DNA of 64,000 bases from the NCBI RefSeq assembly GCF_015160855.1, contig NZ_CP063373.1, forward strand, positions 8,531,001-8,595,000, read 5' to 3'. The notes under the pieces are model-generated. The model was not told where the DNA came from. It worked only from the letters and a program-made list of their open reading frames with translations, and searched no databases. A program made the position numbers and the translations under genes. Shown in pieces: positions 17,142 to 25,259 of the stretch. Position 1 is the first letter of the stretch. The number at the start of each line of letters is the position of its first letter. Source of the stretch: Streptomyces ferrugineus. Lineage in GTDB: Bacteria; Actinomycetota; Actinomycetes; Streptomycetales; Streptomycetaceae.

Positions 17142-18320
17142 TCAGTACACCGGCTTGTCCGGCTCGATCTGGTTGACCCAGCCGATCACGCCGCCGCCGA
17201 CATGCACGGCGTCGGAGAAGCCCGCGGACTTCAGGACCGCGAGGACTTCCGCACTGCGGACACCCGTCTTGCAGTGCAAGACGATCTTCTTGTCCTGCGG
17301 GAGGTTCTCCAGGGCGCTGCCCATGAGGAACTCGTTCTTCGGGATCAGCCGGGCGCCGGGGATCGAGACGATCTCGTACTCGTTGATCTCGCGGACGTCG
17401 ATGATCTCGATGTTCTCGCCGTCGTCGATCCACTCCTTGAGCTGCTTCGGAGTGATCGTGGAGTCGGCGGCCGCCGCCTGGGCCTCCTCGGACACAACGC
17501 CGCAGAAGGCCTCGTAGTCGATGAGTTCGGTGACGGTCGGGTTCTCGCCGCAGACCGCGCAGTTCGGGTCCTTGCGGACCTTGACCTGGCGGTACTGCAT
17601 CTCCAGGGCGTCGTAGATCATCAGGCGGCCGACCAGCGGCTCACCGGTGCCGGTGAGGACCTTGATGGCCTCGGTGACCTGGATGGAGCCGATCGACGCG
17701 CACAGCACGCCGAGCACGCCGCCCTCGGCGCAGGAGGGAACCATGCCGGGGGGCGGGGGCTCCGGGTAGAGGCAGCGGTAGCAGGGGCCGTGCTCGGACC
17801 AGAAGACCGAGGCCTGGCCGTCGAAGCGGTAGATGGAGCCCCACACGTACGGCTTGTTCAGCAGCACACAGGCGTCGTTGACCAGGTAGCGGGTCGCGAA
17901 GTTGTCCGTGCCGTCGACGATCAGGTCGTACTGGCTGAAGATGTCCATCACGTTGTCGGCCTCGAGCCGCTCCTCGTGAAGGATCACGTTCACGTACGGG
18001 TTGATGCCCTTGACGCTGTCGCGGGCGGACTCGGCCTTGGAGCGGCCGATGTCGGACTGGCTGTGGATGATCTGGCGCTGCAGGTTCGACTCGTCGACCT
18101 CGTCGAACTCCACGATGCCGAGCGTCCCGACGCCCGCGGCGGCCAGGTACATCAGCGCCGGCGAGCCCAGGCCGCCGGCGCCCACGCACAGCACCTTGGC
18201 GTTCTTCAGCCGCTTCTGCCCGTCCATCCCCACGTCGGGGATGATCAGGTGGCGGGAGTACCTGCGAACCTCGTCTACGGTGAGCTCGGGGGCCGGCTCG
18301 ACCAGGGGTGGCAGCGACAC
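17142..18320 (-). CDS. moeZ: MoeZ: adenylyltransferase/sulfurtransferase (MoeB-rhodanese fusion)
   Basis: 392 residues: an E1-like adenylation domain (ATP loop GAGGLGS 47-53; adenylation-pocket segment ESNLQRQ; zinc ligands Cys180/183 and Cys254/257) followed by a rhodanese domain (about 290-392) with active-site Cys350 in HCKTGVRS. It activates the C-terminus of ubiquitin-like sulfur carriers (MoaD, ThiS, CysO-type) and sulfurates them for molybdopterin, thiamine, cysteine or thiotemplated metabolites. Cys197 (SCAEGG) matches the E1-type active-site Cys. One cytosolic protein supplies both steps. Start ATG 18320 gives the family N-terminus. Confidence 0.95.
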   Translation of the reverse strand: MSLPPLVEPAPELTVDEVRRYSRHLIIPDVGMDGQKRLKNAKVLCVGAGGLGSPALMYLAAAGVGTLGIVEFDEVDESNLQRQIIHSQSDIGRSKAESARDSVKGINPYVNVILHEERLEADNVMDIFSQYDLIVDGTDNFATRYLVNDACVLLNKPYVWGSIYRFDGQASVFWSEHGPCYRCLYPEPPPPGMVPSCAEGGVLGVLCASIGSIQVTEAIKVLTGTGEPLVGRLMIYDALEMQYRQVKVRKDPNCAVCGENPTVTELIDYEAFCGVVSEEAQAAAADSTITPKQLKEWIDDGENIEIIDVREINEYEIVSIPGARLIPKNEFLMGSALENLPQDKKIVLHCKTGVRSAEVLAVLKSAGFSDAVHVGGGVIGWVNQIEPDKPVY

Positions 18321-18383
18321 GGGGACTCCGTTGGTCGGTCGATCACTACGGTTGTTCTCCTCGTAACAGTGCCATGGCCTTTT

Positions 18384-19163
18384 TCATTCCGAGACACCTG
18401 TTCCGACCCGCGAGACGATTTCGTCCCAGTAGCCGGGCATGGCCTCCCAGGGGTCGGTGCGGCCGCCGCGGTCCGTGCGGTCGGTGAACCAGATCGTCGA
18501 GGCGCCCTGCCAGCGGGCGATGCGCAGTGCCTCGTCGAGGTGGCCGAGCGGCACACCGTGGACGAAGTGGCAGAAGCGGTCGGGCGGATAGTCGGCCGTC
18601 CACTCCGCGACCTGCGACCAGCGGTAGTCGCTCCACGATCCGGAGAAGGTGACGAGTTGGTCACCGCACTCGGCGTAGCCGGGGTAGGGGTGGGTGCCGT
18701 GGCCCAGGACGATGTGGGCCTTGTCACGCAGCGCCCGGAGGGTGGTGACGGTGCGCAGGATGTCGGGCAGTGCGGTGCCGTCGGTCGGGCAGCGGTCCAG
18801 GAAGAAGCCGTCCACCCGGTACCAGTCGAGATAGCGGTGCGCCTTGGAGATCACCTCGCCGAAGGCGCGGGCGCCGTGGACCGTGCCGAGGTGGATCCGG
18901 TCGAGAGAGGACGTGTCGAGGTGGCCGAGGACGCGGACTCCGGCGTTGTGGAGCCTGCCGGCGGCCTCCAGGCAGTGCGGGTCGGGGCGGGCGCCGGGGC
19001 CGTCGGCGACGTTGAGGACGACCCAGTGCACGGGAGTGCCGGGGCGGGTGAGTTCGCCCCACTCGGTGGGGGCGAGGAGGGGGTGCGCATAGCCGGGGAC
19101 GCCGAGGCCGGTGTGGAGGTCGGTGCTCGGCGCGGTCGACCGGGCGCCGGTCAGATACGGCAT
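18384..19163 (-). CDS. Spherulin-4 / GH114-like glycoside-hydrolase-fold protein
   Basis: 259 residues with features of the spherulation-specific family 4, a TIM-barrel family related to GH114 endo-alpha-1,4-polygalactosaminidases and the PelA hydrolase domain. Visible barrel-strand motifs include VLGHLDTSS, the acidic strand YRVDGFFLDRCP (candidate catalytic Asp), IVLGHGTHPYPGYAE and STIWFTDR. No signal peptide is evident, so localisation is unclear. It overlaps the upstream epimerase gene by 13 bp, implying translational coupling, and is the last gene of the candidate polysaccharide operon. Function inferred: trimming or remodelling of an amino-sugar polymer. Confidence 0.7.
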   Translation of the reverse strand: MPYLTGARSTAPSTDLHTGLGVPGYAHPLLAPTEWGELTRPGTPVHWVVLNVADGPGARPDPHCLEAAGRLHNAGVRVLGHLDTSSLDRIHLGTVHGARAFGEVISKAHRYLDWYRVDGFFLDRCPTDGTALPDILRTVTTLRALRDKAHIVLGHGTHPYPGYAECGDQLVTFSGSWSDYRWSQVAEWTADYPPDRFCHFVHGVPLGHLDEALRIARWQGASTIWFTDRTDRGGRTDPWEAMPGYWDEIVSRVGTGVSE

Positions 19164-20152
19164 GCCGCCTCCATCCAGATGTCGCCCAGGGACTCCTCGA
19201 GGTTGATCCGGGGGCGCCAGCCGAGCCGGTCGCGTGCGGTGCGGACGTCGGCCTGCTGCCAGCTGCCGCAGCCGTCCGGGTAGGCGACGGGCGCGGTGTG
19301 GGCCGCATGCGCTCCCGCGTGGCTCGCGTGTGCCGCGTGGGTCACGTGGTCGGAGTCGGCGCGGGGGTGGCCGATGGACGGACGCAACGGGCCGGGTGGG
19401 CCGTCGAGTTCGTGCAGGGCACCGCCGTAGCCGGCCACGCGGGCCAGGATGGCGGCGGCGTCGCGCAGGCGGACGGCACGGCCGGAGCCGATGTTGATGA
19501 CGCCCTGCGCGGCGGAGAGCGAGGCGGCGTGGACGGCGCGGGCCACATCGCGGACGTCGACGAAGTCGCGCTGGGCGCCGAGGCCGGTGAGTTTGAGCTC
19601 GCCGTCGCCGGACTGCATGGCGCGGCGCATGGCCTCGGCGAGGCGGCCGAGGGGGGAGCCGGCGGGGGTGCCGGGGCCGGCGGGTGAGAAGACGCGCAGG
19701 ACCACGGCGTCCAGGCCGGAGCCCAGGACCAGTTCGGTGGCGGCGAGTTTGCTGACGCCGTAGGGGCCGCCGGGGCGGGGGACGGCGTCTTCGGCCGTGG
19801 AGGAGCCGGGCTGGCTCGGGCCGTACTCGGCGCCGCAGCCGATCTGGACGAGCCGGGCGCCGCAGCCGCTGCGGCGCAGGGCCTCGCAGACGGTGGCGAC
19901 GGCGACGGTGTTGTGGCGGGTGAGTTCGCGGGCGCCGCCCCTGGTGGCGCCCGCGCAGTTGACGACCACGCCGGGGTGGACCGCGTCGAGGAAGCGGGTG
20001 AGGGCGCCGGGGCTGCCGGAGGCCAGGTCGAAGCGGACGTCGGCGTCGTCGCCGCGGCCGAGTGCGGTGAGCTGGACCGCGGGGTCGGCGAGGAGGCGGT
20101 CGGCTACGAAGCGGCCGAGGTAGCCGTTGGCTCCGATCAGGAGGACTCTCAT
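19151..20152 (-). CDS. NAD-dependent epimerase/dehydratase (extended SDR)
   Basis: 333-residue extended short-chain dehydrogenase with N-terminal Rossmann motif GANGYLG (about residues 7-13), an NCAGATRGG segment, and the catalytic YxxxK in PYGVSKLAA. Such enzymes epimerise or dehydrate nucleotide sugars. The ATG start at 20152 overlaps the TGA of a 16-codon micro-ORF by ATGA, and its 3' end overlaps the spherulin-like gene. Context with a glycosyltransferase suggests it makes the donor sugar, possibly UDP-GalNAc or UDP-Gal type. A His/Ala-rich insert near residues 270-290 is unusual. Confidence 0.85.
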   Translation of the reverse strand: MRVLLIGANGYLGRFVADRLLADPAVQLTALGRGDDADVRFDLASGSPGALTRFLDAVHPGVVVNCAGATRGGARELTRHNTVAVATVCEALRRSGCGARLVQIGCGAEYGPSQPGSSTAEDAVPRPGGPYGVSKLAATELVLGSGLDAVVLRVFSPAGPGTPAGSPLGRLAEAMRRAMQSGDGELKLTGLGAQRDFVDVRDVARAVHAASLSAAQGVINIGSGRAVRLRDAAAILARVAGYGGALHELDGPPGPLRPSIGHPRADSDHVTHAAHASHAGAHAAHTAPVAYPDGCGSWQQADVRTARDRLGWRPRINLEESLGDIWMEAACRI

Positions 20153-20199
20153 CGGGCGGCTCCCGTTGCCGAGGGGTGGTCGGGTCGGGAGGTGATCAT
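20149..20199 (-). CDS. 16-codon micro-ORF coupled to the epimerase gene
   Basis: On the minus strand an ideal Shine-Dalgarno AAGGAG (20213-20208) sits 8 nt before ATG 20199. The ORF encodes MITSRPDHPSATGAAR and its TGA overlaps the epimerase ATG (ATGA, 20152-20149). The epimerase itself has only a weak GGGAG nearby. It could be a coupling or leader peptide that delivers ribosomes to the epimerase start; a chance ORF is possible. Confidence 0.5.
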   Translation of the reverse strand: MITSRPDHPSATGAAR

Positions 20200-20291
20200 T
20201 TGGGGGTCTCCTTCTAGGGCTTCAGGTAGGAGGTTTCAGATGGTTCGTGGGGGGTGTGTGCCTGCGGCGACCCGCGCGGAGTGCGGGCGCG

Positions 20292-21512
20292 TCACGACGG
20301 CTGGTCCTGTGGTGCGTGGGCCGACGCCCTGGTCAACGTGCGCATCGCGTGCAGCAGGAGCGTCAGCGTGCCCGCGCCGCAGGCGATGGTGGGGATGGCT
20401 GCCGGACCCCATGTGTCGACGAGGGTCTGGACCGGGATCGCCAGCCAGTCGCAGCCGGGGAGGCGGGCGGTGAAGAGTGTCGTCAGGGCCGTTGCCTCGG
20501 CTGAGGCCGCTGCGGTGAGGACCAGGGCGGGGGCCTGGGTGAAGCCGTGGTTGGTGAGGAGGCGGGACAGGAACAGCAGGGCGCCCAGGGTGAGGGTCTG
20601 GGGGTGGGCGGCGGGCTCGTCGAGGATGGCGGTGGTCAGGGTGAGCAGGGCCGTCAGGGCGCCCAGGTAGAGGGCGAGGGTGGCCAGGAGCAGGGGTTTC
20701 GCGGAGGTGGCGAAGTCCTTCAGGGCGCGGCTGGCCGAGAGCTTGCGGCGGGCCCGGACGGCCAGGAGGTGGGCGCACCAGGCGGCGGGGGCGCAGGAGA
20801 GGGCGAGGGCCAGAACGGGGGCCACGGTGAGGGGCCAAGGACCCTCGGCGCTGCCGGTCGGCAGGACGTCGGGTCCGCCCGCTGCGGCCGCCCGGAGGAG
20901 GCCGTCGCCCAAGAGGGCGTAGACGAGGAGCCAGCCGATTCGGGTGGCGGTCGGGCGGCCGGCGTGCCGGGCGGCGAGGGGGCCTCGGGCGAGGGCGGCT
21001 CGCAGGGCGAGGGGCAGCGCGAGGGCTCCCGCGGCTGCCGTGATCAGGCGGGTCTGGCCGTGGGTGAGGTGCAGGCCGACCACGGTCGCCCCGCAGAGTG
21101 CTCCGGGCAGGAGGGTGAGGAGTATCCAGTCGGCTCGTGCGCGGGGGGTGGTGAGGGGCTTGGTCCCCGGGGGCGTATCGCCGTCTCGGGGCGTTCGGGC
21201 GTACATCTCCTCGGCCAGGGAGAAGACGTCCCGGTGCAGGAAGCGGGCCGCCGTGCGGTCGGTGACGCCGTGGGCTTCCAGTCCGGCCGCGATCTCCAGG
21301 GGGTCCACCGCGCGTTCGCACAGGTCGCGGTGGCGGTGCAGCAGGGCCTTCACCGGGTCGGCGCCCGTTCGACGGGCCGGGCGCGCGGCCGTGGTCGGCT
21401 CCTCGGTAGGGGTGGTGTGCTCCTGGTCGGCCAGCCACTCCTCCGAGCGTTCGTCCCATGCTCCGGGGCTGGTCGGGGCCGCGGGGCGGTCCAGTCCTCC
21501 CAGGCCGTTCAT
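20292..21512 (-). CDS. Polytopic membrane protein of the polysaccharide cassette
   Basis: 406 residues. About 110 N-terminal soluble residues include a predicted helical segment (LLHRHRDLCERAVDPLEIAAGLEAHGV) and are followed by eight to nine hydrophobic helices. Its ATG overlaps the stop of the upstream glycosyltransferase (ATGA, 21512-21509), so the two are translationally coupled. No transporter signature is certain. By position it could be the export/flippase partner of the DUF3492 glycosyltransferase, comparable to PelG in Pel loci, but it is shorter than PelG. Function is inference from context. Confidence 0.75.
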   Translation of the reverse strand: MNGLGGLDRPAAPTSPGAWDERSEEWLADQEHTTPTEEPTTAARPARRTGADPVKALLHRHRDLCERAVDPLEIAAGLEAHGVTDRTAARFLHRDVFSLAEEMYARTPRDGDTPPGTKPLTTPRARADWILLTLLPGALCGATVVGLHLTHGQTRLITAAAGALALPLALRAALARGPLAARHAGRPTATRIGWLLVYALLGDGLLRAAAAGGPDVLPTGSAEGPWPLTVAPVLALALSCAPAAWCAHLLAVRARRKLSASRALKDFATSAKPLLLATLALYLGALTALLTLTTAILDEPAAHPQTLTLGALLFLSRLLTNHGFTQAPALVLTAAASAEATALTTLFTARLPGCDWLAIPVQTLVDTWGPAAIPTIACGAGTLTLLLHAMRTLTRASAHAPQDQPS

Positions 21513-23206
21513 CGTGCCCCCTCGGTCGCGGGGATCGGGGTGGCCCGTACGGGGGTCGGCGGGCCGCCGCGGGCGACCAGGCGGGCCGTTCGCCCGGTCC
21601 AGCGGCCGGGGACGTGGGCCTCGGCGGGGACGGCGAAGGGCAGCGGGGCTCCGGCCTCGTCCAGGACGACTCGGCGGACCGGGGTGCGCGAGACGATCTC
21701 CAGGTAAATGCCGTGAAATGCTGTGATGTTCTGCTCGACGGTGAACAGTTCGAGCGCACGCGCGCGGGCGGCCGCGCCGAGGCGCTCACGGCGCTCGGGG
21801 TCGCGCAGCAGCGCGACGCAGGCCTCCGCGAGCGCCCTCGGGTTGCGCGGCGGTACGACGAGACCGGTGCCGCCGATGACCTCGACCACCGCGCCGACAT
21901 CGGTGGACACCGTCGCGCGGCCGCAGAACATGGCCTCGACCAGGCCGATCGGGAAGCCTTCGACGACGCTGGACAGCACGCTCACGGCACCGGAGGCGTA
22001 GGCGTCGGCCAGGGCCGGGAGCTCCGGGCCGCCGATCTCCTCGAAGGAGACCGGGTTGTCGCCGACCGTGTGCGGCCCCTCCGCCTCGTCGGGGAAGAGC
22101 TGCGCGGCCAGTGCCCTGCAGTGGCCGAGGTAGGCGGCGCCCTCGGGGCCGGCAGGGGTGCCGACGATGCGCAGGCGGGTCTTCGGCTCCTCCTTGCGGA
22201 CCTCGGCGAAGGCGTGCAGCAGCGACACCAGGTCCTTGGTGGGTTCCACGCGGCCGACCCAGACCAGGGAGTCCGGGTCGGCGCACTCGGGGCTCTCGCC
22301 GACCTCGGCGAAGCGGGAGGCGTCCATGCCGGGGTAGACCGTGCGCAGCTTCGCCCGGTCGGCGCCGCAGCGTTCCTGCCAGCGGCGGGCGTGGCCGTTG
22401 CCCGGGGTGATGAGGGCGGCCCGGGCGTAGGTCTCGGCGGCGAGCCGGCCGTGGAAGGCGGCGAGCAGGGAGCGTACGGCGGGTGAGGCGTCGGGGGCGG
22501 CCAGGTAGTGCGTGCGGAGCCGGACGCCGTATTCGGTCAGCAGCAGGGGCACATCGCAGAAGTGGTGGGCGAGCAGGCCGGGCAGGGCCGCCGGGCCGCC
22601 GGAGGTGACGTGGCACAGGTCGGCGGCGCCCAGTCCGTCGTCCGTGTACCAGTCGAGGGAGAGGGGGCGCAGGGCGCGTTCCAGGTGGGTGGCGACGGTC
22701 AGCAGATCGGGTACGCGCGCCTCGCGCGCCGTCTGCAGAGCGCCCCGCGCCCGGCACGCGCGCTCCAGGGTGCGTACGGCGGTCTCGGAGCGGAGCGCTC
22801 CCACCAGGCCGCCCTCGTCGCGGGCGAGTTCGGCGAGCCCGTACAGCGCGTTGCCGAAACGGTCCGCCTCAAGGGCCGACGCGTCCTCGGAGGCTTCGGA
22901 CGCGTCCCTGGCGCCCCCCTCGCAGAGCACGGCCACCAACTCGCCGTAGCACTCGGCGAACCGCCGACGCGCACGCCGGCCGTACATCACGCCGTCGTCC
23001 TCGGCCGTCCACAACGGTGCCGTGCGCACGCGGCTGACCTGCGGCGGCAGCGGGACCCAGCCCTCGTCCTCCTGGCGCTCGCTGCGGCTGAGCGCGTAGA
23101 CGTCGAACTCGTGCTGTGCCAGCCCGCGCACGAGCCGGTCGCACCAGAGCCTGGCGTCACCGCTCACATACGGATAGCCACCCTCCGCAATCAGTCCGAT
23201 GCGCAC
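21509..23206 (-). CDS. GT4-family glycosyltransferase with DUF3492 N-terminal domain (PelF-like)
   Basis: About 565 residues. The N-terminal half shows the DUF3492 pattern (RIGLIAEGGYPYVSGDARLW, then YALSRSE) that typifies PelF-like glycosyltransferases. The C-terminal half is a GT-B/GT4 domain with WVGRVEPTKDL and an E-x7-E motif (VVEGFPIGLVEAM) and the loop GTGLVVPPRNPRALAEA. PelF uses UDP-sugars to make the amino-sugar polymer Pel. GTG 23206 is chosen: a GGGGG Shine-Dalgarno lies about 8 nt upstream and the family N-terminus begins here; the frame is open 35 codons further. First gene of the cassette, coupled to the membrane protein. Confidence 0.85.
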   Translation of the reverse strand: MRIGLIAEGGYPYVSGDARLWCDRLVRGLAQHEFDVYALSRSERQEDEGWVPLPPQVSRVRTAPLWTAEDDGVMYGRRARRRFAECYGELVAVLCEGGARDASEASEDASALEADRFGNALYGLAELARDEGGLVGALRSETAVRTLERACRARGALQTAREARVPDLLTVATHLERALRPLSLDWYTDDGLGAADLCHVTSGGPAALPGLLAHHFCDVPLLLTEYGVRLRTHYLAAPDASPAVRSLLAAFHGRLAAETYARAALITPGNGHARRWQERCGADRAKLRTVYPGMDASRFAEVGESPECADPDSLVWVGRVEPTKDLVSLLHAFAEVRKEEPKTRLRIVGTPAGPEGAAYLGHCRALAAQLFPDEAEGPHTVGDNPVSFEEIGGPELPALADAYASGAVSVLSSVVEGFPIGLVEAMFCGRATVSTDVGAVVEVIGGTGLVVPPRNPRALAEACVALLRDPERRERLGAAARARALELFTVEQNITAFHGIYLEIVSRTPVRRVVLDEAGAPLPFAVPAEAHVPGRWTGRTARLVARGGPPTPVRATPIPATEGAR

Positions 23207-23286
23207 GAGTGCACCCCCGATCTCCCGTAAGGGGAGCCGCCGTTCCCCCGGCGGCTCACAGCGGGACGAACGTATGCGGACAAGGC

Positions 23287-23320
23287 GGTGGCGCGACGGA
23301 CGGTTGTCCATCGCGCCACC
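23287..23320. terminator. Candidate hairpin terminator upstream of the glycosyltransferase
   Basis: GGTGGCGCGA (23287-23296) and TCGCGCCACC (23311-23320) form a perfect 10-bp stem with a 14-nt loop. It sits between the DUF3152 stop and the glycosyltransferase start, both on the minus strand, so it may end the DUF3152 transcript. No U-tract on that strand. Confidence 0.55.
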
Positions 23321-23484
23321 AAAAGGGGTGAACGGTCGTAACTTTCCCGTGCGGGTCGCGTTCCGTCGCGCTAGGAGATCGAGCGCGCACGGATCGTCAC
23401 AGCTGAACCGCCGACGGGCCGCCGGGCCTGGCGGGCGGAGATACGGCCACGACGATCACACCCCGGCCCGCGGGAGTCACCCGG

Positions 23485-25251
23485 TCAACTCCCGGGGTAG
23501 GCCCAGGGGTTGGGTCGGCACCGGATCCCGTTGCGCTCGAGGAACTTGGTCTGCTGCTGCATGACGGGGGCGAGCTCGCCGTCCTTGTCGCAGGTCACAT
23601 GGGAGAAGCCGAGCCGGTGACCGATCTCGTGATTGATCAGCATCTGCCGGTACTCGAGGATCTGGTCACCGAATGTCTCCGCCCCCTGTGCCCACCGATA
23701 GGCGTTGATCATCACGCGCTCGGTGGCGGCGGAGTCGCACGAGACGTTGTCCACGGTGGTGTCCAGACCCGATTTGGCACACCAGTCTGCCGTCGTACCG
23801 GGGCTGGCGAGCGTGATCACGAAGTCGGGCTTGCCGCTGTGGATGCGCTCGAAGGTACGGGCGCCGTTGTGCGCCCAACTGCGGTCGTCGTTGAGCGTCT
23901 TGTGCACGGCCTGCGCGAAGAGCTCGCCGTCGAGCCCGAGCCCCTGCTCCACGTCCACGCGATAGGTGAACTTCTGCCCCGTGCCGGGCCCCTTGTCGAT
24001 CCCCGGGATCGCGTCGAACTTCCCCGAGCCCTCGAGGTCGGCGTCGAGCCGGTACGTCGCGGCCATCTTCTGCTCATACGTCAGCGGAACGGTGCCCGGC
24101 GCCCCGGACGGCGTCGGCCGCCCGTCCGCGCGCGAGGCCGAGTCCCGGGCGTCCCGCGCCTCGTCGGTGGCGGACTGCGACTGTACGTCGCCGTCGTCCC
24201 GCCCCTTGGCGACCTGACCGGCGACGACGACGGCCAGCACGGTGACGACGGCCGCAGCGGCGATGCCGGTGAAGGTCCGCCCCTTGCCGCCCTGCGCCTG
24301 CGCCGGCTCGCCGGTCGGCGGGGCATCGTCGTCGATGTCGGTGTCGTTCGCGACACCCACGTCCAGCCTGGAGTCCCAATCGGTGACGGAGGCGTACGGG
24401 TCGGAGGCGTGCGCGGCCTCGGACTTACGGGGCGCGAAGACGTCGACGTCCTCGGCCTCCCGCTCGAAGGCGTCGAGGTACTCCTGCCGGGGCCCTTCGG
24501 AACGCGGCGCCTGCCGGGGGCGCGGCAGCGGGACGCCGGGCGCGGGCGGAGCGCCGGGGGCTCCAGGAGCGGCGTAGGCGCCGGTCCCGCCCCTCAAGTC
24601 ACCCCAGCCACCGCCCTGTTCACGCTGCTCGGGGTGGCTGCCGCGGGCCTGGGGGGTGCCGTGGGCCGGGGTGCCGTCGGGAAGCCTGGGGAAGCCGTGC
24701 GGCGGGGTGCCGTCGGCCGGTCCGGGGAAGCCGCGAGCGGGCGTGCCGTCGGGAAGCCTCAGGAAGCCATGCGCCGGAGTGCCGTCAGGAAGCCTCGGGA
24801 AGCCATGCGCCGGAGTTCCGTCGGCCATTCGCGGGAAGCCATGCGCCGGGGTGCCGTCAGGAAGCCTCGGGAAGCCATGCACAGGCGTGCCGTCGGGCAA
24901 CCTCGGCACCCCTTGCGCCGGCGTGCCGTCAGGGAAGCCGCGCCCGCCGTACGACTGCGCGCCCCCCGTCGGCATCCCGGGCCGTGCGGGCCCCGGACCC
25001 GGCACCCGGCGACCACCGGTCCCACCGGGCAGCCCACCGGGCCCACCGGACTGAGGCCACCCGCTCGGCCCCGCGCCGGGAGGCGCGCCAGGCCCACCGG
25101 GTCGCGCACCCGGCACCCTGCCCGGCCCCGGCGCGGACGGCCCCCGCTGGGCCGTGCCCGGCTCAGGCTGCGCCGCCCGAGAGCCCTGTCGTGCTGTCGT
25201 GTCCGCGGTGTCCCGCTTGGCGGCCGACCCGCGACGGCTGTGGCGTCCCAC
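23485..25251 (-). CDS. DUF3152 membrane-anchored putative metzincin-type metalloprotease
   Basis: 588 residues. A Gly/Pro-rich cytosolic N-terminus holds eight 12-residue repeats (about 107-202); one membrane helix is at about 328-348; the extracytoplasmic DUF3152 domain is about 385-588. The latter ends with the zinc motif HEIGHRLGFSH (His541, Glu542, His545, His551), i.e. HExxHxxGxxH, which suggests metal-dependent proteolysis outside the cell. Cysteines at about 491, 505, 554 and 578 probably form disulfides. GTG start 25251 is required for the MGRHSRR N-terminus; the hydrolase gene ends 8 bp upstream, so both are likely co-transcribed. Substrate unknown. Confidence 0.85.
   Translation of the reverse strand: MGRHSRRGSAAKRDTADTTARQGSRAAQPEPGTAQRGPSAPGPGRVPGARPGGPGAPPGAGPSGWPQSGGPGGLPGGTGGRRVPGPGPARPGMPTGGAQSYGGRGFPDGTPAQGVPRLPDGTPVHGFPRLPDGTPAHGFPRMADGTPAHGFPRLPDGTPAHGFLRLPDGTPARGFPGPADGTPPHGFPRLPDGTPAHGTPQARGSHPEQREQGGGWGDLRGGTGAYAAPGAPGAPPAPGVPLPRPRQAPRSEGPRQEYLDAFEREAEDVDVFAPRKSEAAHASDPYASVTDWDSRLDVGVANDTDIDDDAPPTGEPAQAQGGKGRTFTGIAAAAVVTVLAVVVAGQVAKGRDDGDVQSQSATDEARDARDSASRADGRPTPSGAPGTVPLTYEQKMAATYRLDADLEGSGKFDAIPGIDKGPGTGQKFTYRVDVEQGLGLDGELFAQAVHKTLNDDRSWAHNGARTFERIHSGKPDFVITLASPGTTADWCAKSGLDTTVDNVSCDSAATERVMINAYRWAQGAETFGDQILEYRQMLINHEIGHRLGFSHVTCDKDGELAPVMQQQTKFLERNGIRCRPNPWAYPGS
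24646..24933 (-). repeat. 36-bp in-frame tandem repeat in the DUF3152 gene
   Basis: Eight consecutive 12-residue units of consensus PDGTPAHGFPRL (variants ADGTPPHGFPRL, PDGTPARGFPGP) occur in the intracellular Pro/Gly-rich region. DNA copies differ by scattered substitutions, so the array is not freshly amplified. Confidence 0.95.
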
Positions 25252-25259
25252 GTCGCGCC

